From: Gemmatimonadaceae bacterium
GTDB lineage: Bacteria; Gemmatimonadota; Gemmatimonadetes; Gemmatimonadales; Gemmatimonadaceae
Assembly: GCA_014377535.1 (NCBI GenBank)
Contig: JACMPK010000153.1
Location: 1-43,499 of the forward strand
DNA: 43,499 bases
Direction: 5' to 3'
The position numbers were made by a program, and so were the translations under genes. This document shows positions 8,267 through 16,107 of the stretch, in pieces. Position 1 is the first letter of the stretch; each line of letters opens with the position of its first letter. Under the pieces are notes generated by a model, which was given only the letters and a program-made list of their open reading frames with translations, had not been told where the DNA came from and searched no databases.

Positions 8267-8980
8267 ATGGATGAGACACGCCGATTGAACGAGTCCGAAG
8301 TGACCGCGGTGCTCAAGCGTGCCGCCGAGGAGAGCGCGCAGCAGGGGCTGACCGTCGCGCAGGTGCACGAGATCGCAGCTGATGTCGGCCTTGCACCTGA
8401 TGCCGTGCGACGCGCGCTGATCGAATCGGCGAACGGTGCACTGCGTCCCGCGAGCGTCGAGACGAGCCTTGGCCTGCCGATCGGCATCGCAAAGGACGTG
8501 GTGCTGCCCGGCGTGCTCACCAATGCCGCGTGGGACGTGCTCGTCTCGACGCTGCGTGCGACATTCAATGCACATGGCAAGGAGCAACGCAGTGGCGTGA
8601 TCCGCGAATGGCGCAACGGGCGGCTGCGCATTGCCGTGGAGCCGACGGCGGCGGGTGACCGCCTCCGCATGTCGACGCAGAAGGAAGGGGCGTTGCGCGC
8701 GCCGCTGGTGGGCAGCGCCGGTGCGATGATCTACGCCGCATCCCTGTATGCCGCATCGACCGCGAAGCCAGTGCTGCTGCTGCTGGCCGGAATCCCTGTC
8801 GCGATCAGCGGTGCACTCGCCGTATGGCCGTTCCTGTCGTTGCCACGGTGGTCACGCAACCGCAGCGAGCAGTTCGACGCGATCGCGCGCATGGCCACAG
8901 AACTCGCGGCCGCACCGCCGCGCGACATGTTGGCCGACGCGCCCGACAGACCGCGGCTGCCGCGTGAACCACTGCAGTAG
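8267..8980 (+). CDS. Uncharacterised membrane protein with two C-terminal helices
   Basis: I do not recognise a named family. The 237-residue product begins MDETRRLNESEVTAVLKRAA with a helical segment (LTVAQVHEIAADVGLAPDAV) resembling a small helical sensor or SHOCT/UBA-like module. A soluble alpha/beta region follows (about 60-140). Then come two hydrophobic stretches (about 145-190: LVGSAGAMIYAASLYAA and PVLLLLAGIPVAISGALAV) separated by a tight turn, and a cytosolic-looking tail. A longer frame opens at 8237, but ATG 8267 begins the better-composed protein. It stands alone: convergent with the amidohydrolase downstream, 161 bp after the pseudouridine synthase. Confidence 0.7.
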   Translation: MDETRRLNESEVTAVLKRAAEESAQQGLTVAQVHEIAADVGLAPDAVRRALIESANGALRPASVETSLGLPIGIAKDVVLPGVLTNAAWDVLVSTLRATFNAHGKEQRSGVIREWRNGRLRIAVEPTAAGDRLRMSTQKEGALRAPLVGSAGAMIYAASLYAASTAKPVLLLLAGIPVAISGALAVWPFLSLPRWSRNRSEQFDAIARMATELAAAPPRDMLADAPDRPRLPREPLQ

Positions 8981-8985
8981 CAGGA

Positions 8986-9007
8986 GCCGGCACGCGATCG
9001 CGCCGGC
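8986..9007. terminator. GC-rich hairpin between convergent genes
   Basis: The 35-bp gap between two convergent stops is mostly a GC-rich inverted repeat (gccgg...ccggc with an inner cgcg/cgcg pair and a two-base bulge). There is no T-run. A bidirectional stop signal is plausible but weakly supported. Confidence 0.3.
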
Positions 9008-9015
9008 GCAGCACG

Positions 9016-10542
9016 TTACGGCTTCTGCTTTGGCAGTCGGCTCCGTCCCCAGAATCCTTCCGGGGTTTCCACGAGACCCTCGAGTCCACTGCGCGCGATG
9101 GCGGCATTCGCCTCGCGCTCGGCCATCGTCAACACCTCGTCTTCGTTCACCGAGAGCACGCGTCGATCGCGCATCAGCACGCGCCCGTTCACGAGTACGG
9201 TGCTGACATCGTTGCCATTCGCGAAGTATGCCACGCGGTAAAGCGGCATGTTCATGGGCACCATGTGCGGCCGCCACCAGTCGATCAGGATGATGTCGGC
9301 CTTCTTGCCGACTTCGAGCGAGCCGATGTCCTTCTCCATGCCGAGCGCCTTCGCCGCGTCGACGGTCAGCATCTCCAGCACCTTGCCAGCGGGCAGCACG
9401 TTCGTGTCGCGCCAGTAGAAGCGGTGATAGCGCATGGCCTGGAACATGTGGCGGAACATGTCGTAACTGCGATCCGGCGCCACACCGTCGGAGCCGAGCA
9501 TCACGGTCACGCCGGCATCGAGCAGTTCGACGAGCTGAAACCGGCGCCGCGTCGCGGCATTCGCGCTGGGGTTGTGCACGATGCGCGTGCGGGTGCGCGC
9601 GAGCGTCGCGATCTCCTCGTCAGTGAACTCGGTGGCGTGCGAGAGGATCGCGTCCGGCCCGAGCAGCCCGAGCGCATCGGCGAACGTCACTGAACCGGTG
9701 GTATGACCATCCTGCGTGAACAGCAGCTTGTACTTGCGTGACAGCTCGCGGGTCGTGCGAGCCTGCGACTTGAGTTCGTCGAGCGCGGCACCGCTGACAC
9801 GATTCTCGGCAGGAATGTGCGTGGGGAACGTGACCGCGATGTTGAGCCGTCCGTCGGCAGCGCCATGCCAACGCTTGATGAGCGCCTCGGACACCGCGAG
9901 CTGCTGCGCGAACGTGACGCTGACGTCGCGCGACGAATCGCCGTTCCACTCGGTATAGGTCTTCGGGAACGGCAGGCGTCGCGGCCCGACCGCAAGCACG
10001 AAGCGGATGCCGACATCCTGCGTGGCCTTCAGGTATGCATCACCGTATTTCTGGTCGTCCGTGCGCATGATCATGTCGCCACCGCCGAACATGCTCAGCG
10101 CGGTGGTCACGCCGAAACGCACGCGCTCCACACCGGTCAGCAGCGCCTCGGCGCGCCAGAACTCCACCGTCGAACCGCGTGCGTAGATCTGTTCGGTCGC
10201 AGGATACCACTTCTCGGTGTCCATGCCGAGTGACTTCACCAGGCCGTGGCCTGCATGTCCGTGGCCATCGATGAGGCCCGGCATGATGATCTTCCGCTTC
10301 GCATCGATCCGATCGCGGCCGGTGAAGCGGTCCGTGAGCGCACGTGTCGGCCCGATGGCGACGATGCGGTCACCACGGATCGCGATCGCGCCGTCTTCGA
10401 GCACGCGTCGTGCCGAGTCCATCGTGATAATCGTGCCGCCGGTAATCAGGATGTCCACCGACTCGCGCGATTGCATGGTGGCGCCAAGGCTTGCAACGAG
10501 GCCGAGCACGCAGATGATGGGCACGACGATCGCTTGCTTCAT
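9016..10542 (-). CDS. Exported amidohydrolase-superfamily enzyme
   Basis: A 508-residue metal-dependent hydrolase or deaminase, probably periplasmic. It has a hydrophobic N-terminus (MKQAIVVPIICVLGLVASLG) then a short beta-sandwich strand set (VDILITGGTIITMDS). The metal motif MPGLIDGHGHAGHG places H94 and H96. Later ligands are likely in FTQDGHTTGS, LSHATEF and the distal Asp in MLGSDG. The layout is that of the TRZ/ATZ and imidazolonepropionase-like group, which act on C-N bonds of cyclic or heterocyclic compounds. Its ATG overlaps the stop of the symporter gene by 4 nt, so the two are translationally coupled: import and hydrolysis of the same substrate is the natural inference. Substrate unknown. 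Confidence 0.88.
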   Translation of the reverse strand: MKQAIVVPIICVLGLVASLGATMQSRESVDILITGGTIITMDSARRVLEDGAIAIRGDRIVAIGPTRALTDRFTGRDRIDAKRKIIMPGLIDGHGHAGHGLVKSLGMDTEKWYPATEQIYARGSTVEFWRAEALLTGVERVRFGVTTALSMFGGGDMIMRTDDQKYGDAYLKATQDVGIRFVLAVGPRRLPFPKTYTEWNGDSSRDVSVTFAQQLAVSEALIKRWHGAADGRLNIAVTFPTHIPAENRVSGAALDELKSQARTTRELSRKYKLLFTQDGHTTGSVTFADALGLLGPDAILSHATEFTDEEIATLARTRTRIVHNPSANAATRRRFQLVELLDAGVTVMLGSDGVAPDRSYDMFRHMFQAMRYHRFYWRDTNVLPAGKVLEMLTVDAAKALGMEKDIGSLEVGKKADIILIDWWRPHMVPMNMPLYRVAYFANGNDVSTVLVNGRVLMRDRRVLSVNEDEVLTMAEREANAAIARSGLEGLVETPEGFWGRSRLPKQKP

Positions 10543-12245
10543 GCAGCCGCTCGGGATGACGTGACGGGTGCCGCCTCTGCGCCACCACCAAGGCTCAACA
10601 GCATGCCGACGGCGACCACGACGACCGCGCCGATCAGGTTGTGCCAGAGGAAACTCACGCGCGGCACCCAGATCGCGACGGCGGCGACTGCGCCCATGCC
10701 AGAGAGCATGCCGATGAAGGAGCCAGCGGCGCGCGCGCGCGGAATCATCGCGAGGATGAAGATGCCCAGGATCGAGCCGTAGAAGAACGACCCGAACCGG
10801 TTCACGACCTCGATCAACGAGCCGAGTGTCGCCGCGTAAGTCGCCACCACGCAGGCGAAGACGCCCCAGATCGCCGTGGAGATCTTGGACACGTTGAGAT
10901 AGTGCCGGTCACTGGCGGCAGGCACGAGCCAGCGCTGATAGAAGTCCACAACCGTGGCGGTGGACAGCGAGTTCAGTTCGGCGGCGATGCTGGACATGGC
11001 GGCGGCCAGCACGGCGGCGAGGAAGACGCCCGCGAAGCCGAGCGGCAGGTTGTCCAGTACGAAACGCGGGATGATGTAGTTCACGTCGCGCGACGGTTCA
11101 CCGCTGGCGCGTTCCGCCGCGGCAAGTGCCTGCGTGCGGATGGTGCCGACGTCGGCGTCCCTCGCGCGAAACGTGTCGAGTGACGTGCGGACCGCGGCGT
11201 CGGTGCCGGTGTGGCGGATTGTCGCCGCGTTACGCGCCGCCAGCTGTCGCGCCGCGATGGCGGTGGCGTAGCGCGCCTGCAGGTCTGCGAACAGCGCGGG
11301 CTCCTGCTGCGCGACCTGCGCACTGTGGCGCGGGTTGTAGAGCAGCGGAGCGGGCTGGAAGAGGTAGAACAGGAACACCAGCACACCGGTGAGCAGGATC
11401 AGCGCCTGCAGCGGGATCTTCCAGTACGCACTCATGAGCAGCGAGCTGCGCGCCTCGTCGACCGACCTGGCCGCGAGGTATCGCTGCACCTGGCTCTGGT
11501 CGGTGCCGAAGTACGACAACATGAGAAAGGTGCCGCCGAGGATGCCTGACCAGAACGTGTAGGTCTTTGAAAGATCAAAGGAGAAGTCGAACACCTGCAG
11601 CCGACCGGCCGCACCGGCGATGTGCAACGCATCGTCCAGTGGGATCGGCATGCGGATGATGAGCATCGTGATGATGGCGAGCATGGCGCCGGCGATCACG
11701 AACATCTGCTTCACGTCGGCCCATGCAACGGCCTGCACGCCACCAACCACCGTGTAGAGCACCGTCGGTGCGCCGATCAGCGCCACGCACCAGGCGATGT
11801 CCCAGCCGAAGATGGACGACAGCACCACGCTGGGTGCGGCGATGATGGTGCCGCATGACATGCCGCGGGAGAGCAAAAAGAGCAGGCTGGTGAACGAGCG
11901 GGTCTTGGCATCGAAGCGGCGCTCGAGGAACTCGTACGCCGTGTACACCTTCGCCCCGTGCAGGAACGGCACGATCGTGACGCCGAGGATGACCATCGCG
12001 ATCGGCAGCCCGAAATAGAACTGCACGAATCGCAGACCATCGGTCGCCCCCTGACCCGTGGTGCCGATCAGCGTGATGGCAGAGAGCTGCGTGGCCATGA
12101 CCGACAGGCCGACGGCCCACCAGGGCAGGCTGCGGTTGGCGAGAAAATACCCTTCAATGTTCGTGGTGCCGCGCGTGCGGCGCAGCCCATCGAACACCAC
12201 CACGGCCAGGTACACGCCGACGATGACCCAGTTGATCCAGTGCAT
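10539..12245 (-). CDS. Sodium:solute symporter (SSS family)
   Basis: A 568-residue inner-membrane sodium symporter. The start (WINWVIVGVYLAVVVFDGLR), GYFLANRSLPWWAVGLSVMA, and SAITLIGTTGQG are the standard first helices of the SSS/PutP fold. YTVVGGVQAVAWADVKQMFV is the classic mid-protein signature. It carries an extra soluble stretch of about 95 residues (around 291-386), Ala-rich and likely coiled coil, between two transmembrane helices. It starts 6 bp after a 32-residue microprotein gene and its stop overlaps the amidohydrolase start (ATGA). The substrate is not evident; the neighbours point to the compound cleaved by the amidohydrolase. Confidence 0.93.
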   Translation of the reverse strand: MHWINWVIVGVYLAVVVFDGLRRTRGTTNIEGYFLANRSLPWWAVGLSVMATQLSAITLIGTTGQGATDGLRFVQFYFGLPIAMVILGVTIVPFLHGAKVYTAYEFLERRFDAKTRSFTSLLFLLSRGMSCGTIIAAPSVVLSSIFGWDIAWCVALIGAPTVLYTVVGGVQAVAWADVKQMFVIAGAMLAIITMLIIRMPIPLDDALHIAGAAGRLQVFDFSFDLSKTYTFWSGILGGTFLMLSYFGTDQSQVQRYLAARSVDEARSSLLMSAYWKIPLQALILLTGVLVFLFYLFQPAPLLYNPRHSAQVAQQEPALFADLQARYATAIAARQLAARNAATIRHTGTDAAVRTSLDTFRARDADVGTIRTQALAAAERASGEPSRDVNYIIPRFVLDNLPLGFAGVFLAAVLAAAMSSIAAELNSLSTATVVDFYQRWLVPAASDRHYLNVSKISTAIWGVFACVVATYAATLGSLIEVVNRFGSFFYGSILGIFILAMIPRARAAGSFIGMLSGMGAVAAVAIWVPRVSFLWHNLIGAVVVVAVGMLLSLGGGAEAAPVTSSRAAA

Positions 12246-12251
12246 GATCGC

Positions 12252-12350
12252 TCAGGCCGCGTAGTGGGACTGCAACAGCCAAAGCAGCAGCAGCGCGGCA
12301 AGCTGGATGCTCATCACGCGGATCAGGGTCGTGCGGAATGTGGGCGTCAT
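12252..12350 (-). CDS. 32-residue single-pass membrane microprotein
   Basis: A short frame runs from ATG 12350 to TGA 12252. The product is MTPTFRTTLIRVMSIQLAAL then LLLWLLQSHYAA: a positively charged, short N-terminus and one clean hydrophobic helix. It fills the gap between the beta-propeller stop (26 bp away) and the symporter start (6 bp away). Such placement, and a one-helix design, fit a small partner of the transporter or a leader peptide affecting its translation. No obvious ribosome-binding site is seen. I know no named family. Confidence 0.55.
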   Translation of the reverse strand: MTPTFRTTLIRVMSIQLAALLLLWLLQSHYAA

Positions 12351-12376
12351 AACCGAAAGGTATTGCAGTGCCGGTG

Positions 12377-13660
12377 CTACTTCCCTTCCATCTTCCAGAA
12401 CGTGATGCCGCTGGCCTGCTGCCCCACGTCGACCGTCGCAACCTTCACGCGGGCGCGGATGTCGTACACGTCCACCTTGCCCGGCGCGGCGCCCACACCT
12501 TCGCTGCTCACGAATGCATACCGCGAATCGGGGCTCACGGCGACGCCATGCGCGACGGTCGTGGATGTCGGAATGCGACCCACGCTCGTGCCGCTGGCGA
12601 GGTCGAACACTTCCACGCCCGCTGCCTGCTTCAAGGTCGCCACGAGGTACTTGCCGTCGGCGGTGACGGCGAGGTTGTATGGTCCGCGGCCGGTCGCCAT
12701 GCGACGGCTGATGGACCAGGTGGCGCGATTCACCTCGATGATCTCGTCGGCCTTGTTGCACGCGACGAAGACGACCGTGCCATCTGCCGACGGCTGCGCC
12801 CAGGTCGGCGAGCAGGTCGAGGACATCGTCATGCCGTGGCCCTGCGACATGTCCATCTGCACCGGTACAGCAACAGCGGCAGCCGGTGCACCGACCATGG
12901 TCGACATGTCATGGCCTGTGTGTGCGGCCGCGGTCGTGCTGACCGGACCTTCCTTGCCCTTCGCCAGCGAGAAGCGACGCACCACGGCGAAGCGGCGCGT
13001 ATCGAGTTCCACGAGCTGATCATCCATCATGCAGCCGGAATAATGCATGCTGCCGTCGGGCGAGATGCGGCTGCCATGCGGCATGGTGCAGGTCTCGACC
13101 TGCGCGACTTCCGTCATCGTGGGCGTGTAGACCACGCTGATGCTGCTCGGCACCATCTCGCCATGCAGGTTGAAGTTGGCGGAAAACGAATACAGTCCAT
13201 CGGGCGTGAGGTCGAGCGAGGCCGGGAACTTGCCGAGCGAGATGGCGGGACCGGCCAGCGTGTCAGGGCCGAGTTCGTACTTCCAGAGCTTGCCGTCCGG
13301 CGTGCCATGACCGGTGGTCATGTACAGCCACTTGCCGTCAGGCGAGACCTGCAATCCGTGCGGACCCTCCATCTCGGCGGCGAGTTCACCGATGCCGATC
13401 GTCTTCTCGACCACGGCGCCAGCGGGTCCGAATCGCACGCGATACATGCGATCGGCGGATTCAGCGCCGACGTAGATCCAGTAGGTCGCCGTTGCAGGCA
13501 GAATACCCGTGGCACGTGCCGTCGGTACGGCCTTGCGAGCGGAGCGACCTGTCGCCGCCTGAGCCGATGCGCATGACGACGTTGCGGCCAGTGCCAATGC
13601 GCCAAGGAGGAGCCGCGCGGCGGGCCGGATCGTCTTGCGGGGAGATTCGACGTGGGCCAT
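12377..13660 (-). CDS. Secreted YncE/YVTN-type beta-propeller protein with Met/His-rich insert
   Basis: A 427-residue exported protein. A signal peptide (LLLGALALAATSSCASAQA, within the first ~35 residues) is followed by seven-bladed-propeller repeats with recurring V-S-P-D-G-K/R-Y phrases: VSPDGKWLYMT, LTPDGLYSFS, ISPDGSMHYSG, VTADGKYLVAT, VSPDSRYAFVSS. Between blades, residues ~242-285 (HTGHDMSTM ... MDMSQGHGMTMSSTCS) form a Met/His/Cys cluster like copper-binding segments. The start codon is not certain. It is the first gene of the propeller-microprotein-symporter-amidohydrolase run and is divergent from an LVIVD-propeller gene 95 bp away. It may bind a ligand or metal in the periplasm; no enzymatic role can be claimed. 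Confidence 0.82.
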   Translation of the reverse strand: MAHVESPRKTIRPAARLLLGALALAATSSCASAQAATGRSARKAVPTARATGILPATATYWIYVGAESADRMYRVRFGPAGAVVEKTIGIGELAAEMEGPHGLQVSPDGKWLYMTTGHGTPDGKLWKYELGPDTLAGPAISLGKFPASLDLTPDGLYSFSANFNLHGEMVPSSISVVYTPTMTEVAQVETCTMPHGSRISPDGSMHYSGCMMDDQLVELDTRRFAVVRRFSLAKGKEGPVSTTAAAHTGHDMSTMVGAPAAAVAVPVQMDMSQGHGMTMSSTCSPTWAQPSADGTVVFVACNKADEIIEVNRATWSISRRMATGRGPYNLAVTADGKYLVATLKQAAGVEVFDLASGTSVGRIPTSTTVAHGVAVSPDSRYAFVSSEGVGAAPGKVDVYDIRARVKVATVDVGQQASGITFWKMEGK

Positions 13661-13755
13661 TCTGATCGCTCGATGCGCCGCCAGTGCGGCGCGAAGTGAG
13701 ACAGCTGCAGCCGTGGTGCCGTGCAGTACTCCACCCGATCCGGGGAGTTCGTATC

Positions 13756-15795
13756 ATGAACGTAGTGCGCTTCTTCCGTCGCGTCACCGCAGCCGTCGCG
13801 ACGACGCTGGCGCTGTCGCCTGCCCTGCACGCCCAGTACACCGTGGGCGTGGCACGCCTGGTTGCCGAACCGGCACGCGTGACCATGAAGGCGGGCGAGA
13901 ATGTGGCGCTCACGGTCACCGCATTCGACTCGGCCGGCAAGGTCGTAGCCGACGCGCCGCTGCGGATCGGCGGTCCACGCGAATCGGTGCGCTATGCCGA
14001 CGGTCGCCTGACGGCGCTTCGTGCCGGTTCCTACATGGTGGTCGCGACGGCGTTCACCGGCCGCGGCATTGCGGCCGTCACGCTGCAGATCCCGGTGACG
14101 ATCTCGTGGCCGGCGCTGTCGAAGCTCGAGGTAATCGCGACGGAAGCGGGCCGACTGTACACGGGCACGATGCTCGCGCACGGCGTGAAGGGCATGCACG
14201 GCGACGGCAGCGTGCGTCCGGGGCTGAGCGCCACGTGGCGCACGAGCGACGCCAGCGTGGCGACGGTGGACCGCTTCGGCAATGTGACTGGCGTCAAGGC
14301 CGGTGCCGTCGCGATCTCGGCCGAGTCGGAGGGCATGACGGCACAGGTGCGCTACACCGTGGCGGCGAGCCCGGTGGCCCGCATCGAGACCAGCATTCGC
14401 GAGACCACGATCAGCACCGGCGACGTGGTACACCTGACGGCAGTGGCACGCCGCGCAAACGGCGAGGCGATCACCGATGCAAAGGTGGATTGGAGTTACG
14501 TCTACACGCCCGATGATTCCACCGCGGCACCAGGTGGTCCCGGCATCATCGATCGTGCACCCGACGGCACGCCGATCTTCGCCGCCAACGCACCCGGGCA
14601 TTTCACGCTGATCGCGCAGTCGGGTACAGCGCTCACGCGCACCGTGCTGGACGTGAAGCCACGCGACGTGCGCCGCCGCATCTCCATCACCGGCCGCGGC
14701 ATCATCAACACGACCGCCACCTCCGACCTCTGGCCGTGGACGGGCAAGGATGGCCGCGACTATTGCATCGTGGGCACGTGGGGCGGCGACGGCTATGCGC
14801 TGATCTTCGACATCACGGACATGAACAGCATCGTGAAGACGGACTCGATCCGTGTCGATGCGCGCACCATCAACGACGTCACCGTGTCGCCCGACGGCCG
14901 CTTCGCCGTGATCTCGCGCGAAGGGGCATCGAATCGCGTGAACGGCATCGTGATCCTGGACCTCGCCGTGCCCGCGCACCCGACGATCGCCAGCGTGTTC
15001 AACGAGCAGCTGACCGGCGGCGTGCACAACATCTTCGCCACCAACGACAACATCTTCGCCATCTCGGGCGGCGAGAAGTACGTCATCATCGACGCGAAGG
15101 ACATCACGAAGCCGCGCTACGTAAGCGAGTACAAGCACCCGGGCGCCCGCATCCACGACCTCTGGGTTCGCGATGGCATCGCGTACTCGGCGCAGGGTGG
15201 CGCGGGCACGGTGCTGGTGGACGTGGGCAACGGCAAGTACGGCGGCACACTGCAGAAGCCGAAGCTGATCAACGTCTTCCCGATCAACTCGGGCCACGAG
15301 ATCTATCCCTACGTGCAGGCCAGCAGCGGCAAGACCTACCTGTTCATCGGTGATGAGGAGATGAATCGTGCAGGGCGTGTATGGGAAGGCACGAACTACG
15401 GACCGACGCTGGGCCAGTCCGGCGGCGTGGCGCAGACCTCGGGCGGGTATGTGCACATCGTGGATGCAACCGACCCGATGAACATGAGGAAGGTGGGACG
15501 CTACCACCTCGAGGATTACGGCGCGCACGACATCATCGTGGAGAATGACGTGCTGTATCAGGCGTACTACGACGGCGGCGTGCGCGTGGTGGATGTTTCC
15601 GGCGAGCTGCTGGGCAACCTCGCAGAGCAGCGTCGCGAGATCGCGGTCTTCAAACCGTACGACCCGAAGGCACTCACGGCCAATGCGCCGTTCGTGATGA
15701 ATGCGATGCCGTGGAAGGGTCGGGTCCTGTTCACCGACTTCAACTCGGGGCTCTGGGCGGCAAAGCTCGAGGAACGCGCGACGGTCGTGCCGTAG
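13756..15795 (+). CDS. Secreted Ig-like (Big2) plus LVIVD-repeat beta-propeller protein
   Basis: The 679-residue product has a signal peptide (to about LALSPALHAQ). Up to three bacterial Ig-like domains follow (about 30-310), one with the Big2 phrase WRTSDASVATVDRFGNVTGV. The rest is a propeller of LVIVD-type repeats (about 320-679): GIVILDLAVPAHPTIAS, VIIDAKDITKPRYVSEY, HIVDATDPMNMRKVGRY, VRVVDVSGELLGN. Each blade starts with a His phrase (GVHNIF, RIHDLW, GHEIYP, GAHDII). LVIVD proteins are surface or extracellular and poorly understood. ATG 13756 has a ggggag ribosome-binding site; the frame's upstream extension is discarded. It is divergent from the YncE-like propeller gene, implying shared regulation. 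Confidence 0.85.
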   Translation: MNVVRFFRRVTAAVATTLALSPALHAQYTVGVARLVAEPARVTMKAGENVALTVTAFDSAGKVVADAPLRIGGPRESVRYADGRLTALRAGSYMVVATAFTGRGIAAVTLQIPVTISWPALSKLEVIATEAGRLYTGTMLAHGVKGMHGDGSVRPGLSATWRTSDASVATVDRFGNVTGVKAGAVAISAESEGMTAQVRYTVAASPVARIETSIRETTISTGDVVHLTAVARRANGEAITDAKVDWSYVYTPDDSTAAPGGPGIIDRAPDGTPIFAANAPGHFTLIAQSGTALTRTVLDVKPRDVRRRISITGRGIINTTATSDLWPWTGKDGRDYCIVGTWGGDGYALIFDITDMNSIVKTDSIRVDARTINDVTVSPDGRFAVISREGASNRVNGIVILDLAVPAHPTIASVFNEQLTGGVHNIFATNDNIFAISGGEKYVIIDAKDITKPRYVSEYKHPGARIHDLWVRDGIAYSAQGGAGTVLVDVGNGKYGGTLQKPKLINVFPINSGHEIYPYVQASSGKTYLFIGDEEMNRAGRVWEGTNYGPTLGQSGGVAQTSGGYVHIVDATDPMNMRKVGRYHLEDYGAHDIIVENDVLYQAYYDGGVRVVDVSGELLGNLAEQRREIAVFKPYDPKALTANAPFVMNAMPWKGRVLFTDFNSGLWAAKLEERATVVP

Positions 15796-15841
15796 CCCTC
15801 CGGTCGTCGATGGCGACGTCCATCGGTGCTCTGGAAAATGC

Positions 15842-15883
15842 GCATTGTCTGTCGCGGTGCCCCGGCACCGCGACAGGCAATGC
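15842..15883. terminator. Long perfect hairpin after the LVIVD gene
   Basis: Two 20-nt arms (15842-15861 and 15864-15883) pair at 19 positions plus one G-T wobble, with almost no loop. It begins 46 bp past the stop. There is no T-run, so it may be a transcription stop, an mRNA-stabilising stem or a repeat-type palindrome. The rest of the gap up to 16037 holds no gene I can support. Confidence 0.5.
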
Positions 15884-16037
15884 AGCTGTTACATAAGTGC
15901 TGTCGCTGAATTGACCCGCTCGTGGCAAGTTTGTGACATATCGCCGCATCAGCGGCTGATTGTCGACGTTCCCTTGCCCCGGACTTCATCCATACTCCTC
16001 ATCCGATGCCCGGGAGCGCGCCGTTCTTGCCGTGGTA

Positions 16038-16080
16038 CGAAACGCCGCCACGCTGCAGGAAGCAACGTGGCGGCGTTTCG
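16038..16080. terminator. Bidirectional terminator hairpin before the susD-like stop
   Basis: Perfect 15-bp arms (cgaaacgccgccacg at 16038-16052 and its complement at 16066-16080) with a 13-nt loop. The arms end in an A-tract on one side and a T-tract on the other (gaaac/gtttc), so either strand can end in U residues. It lies 28 bp beyond the minus-strand susD-like stop. Confidence 0.6.
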
Positions 16081-16107
16081 TGTCCTGCCATCAATCCAAC
16101 GCTGTGC

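Noticed and set aside
13318-15528. Minus-strand open frame of 736 codons
   Set aside because: Antisense to the LVIVD-propeller gene and part of the YncE-like gene; the product is His/Arg/Val-rich shadow sequence typical of GC-rich DNA.
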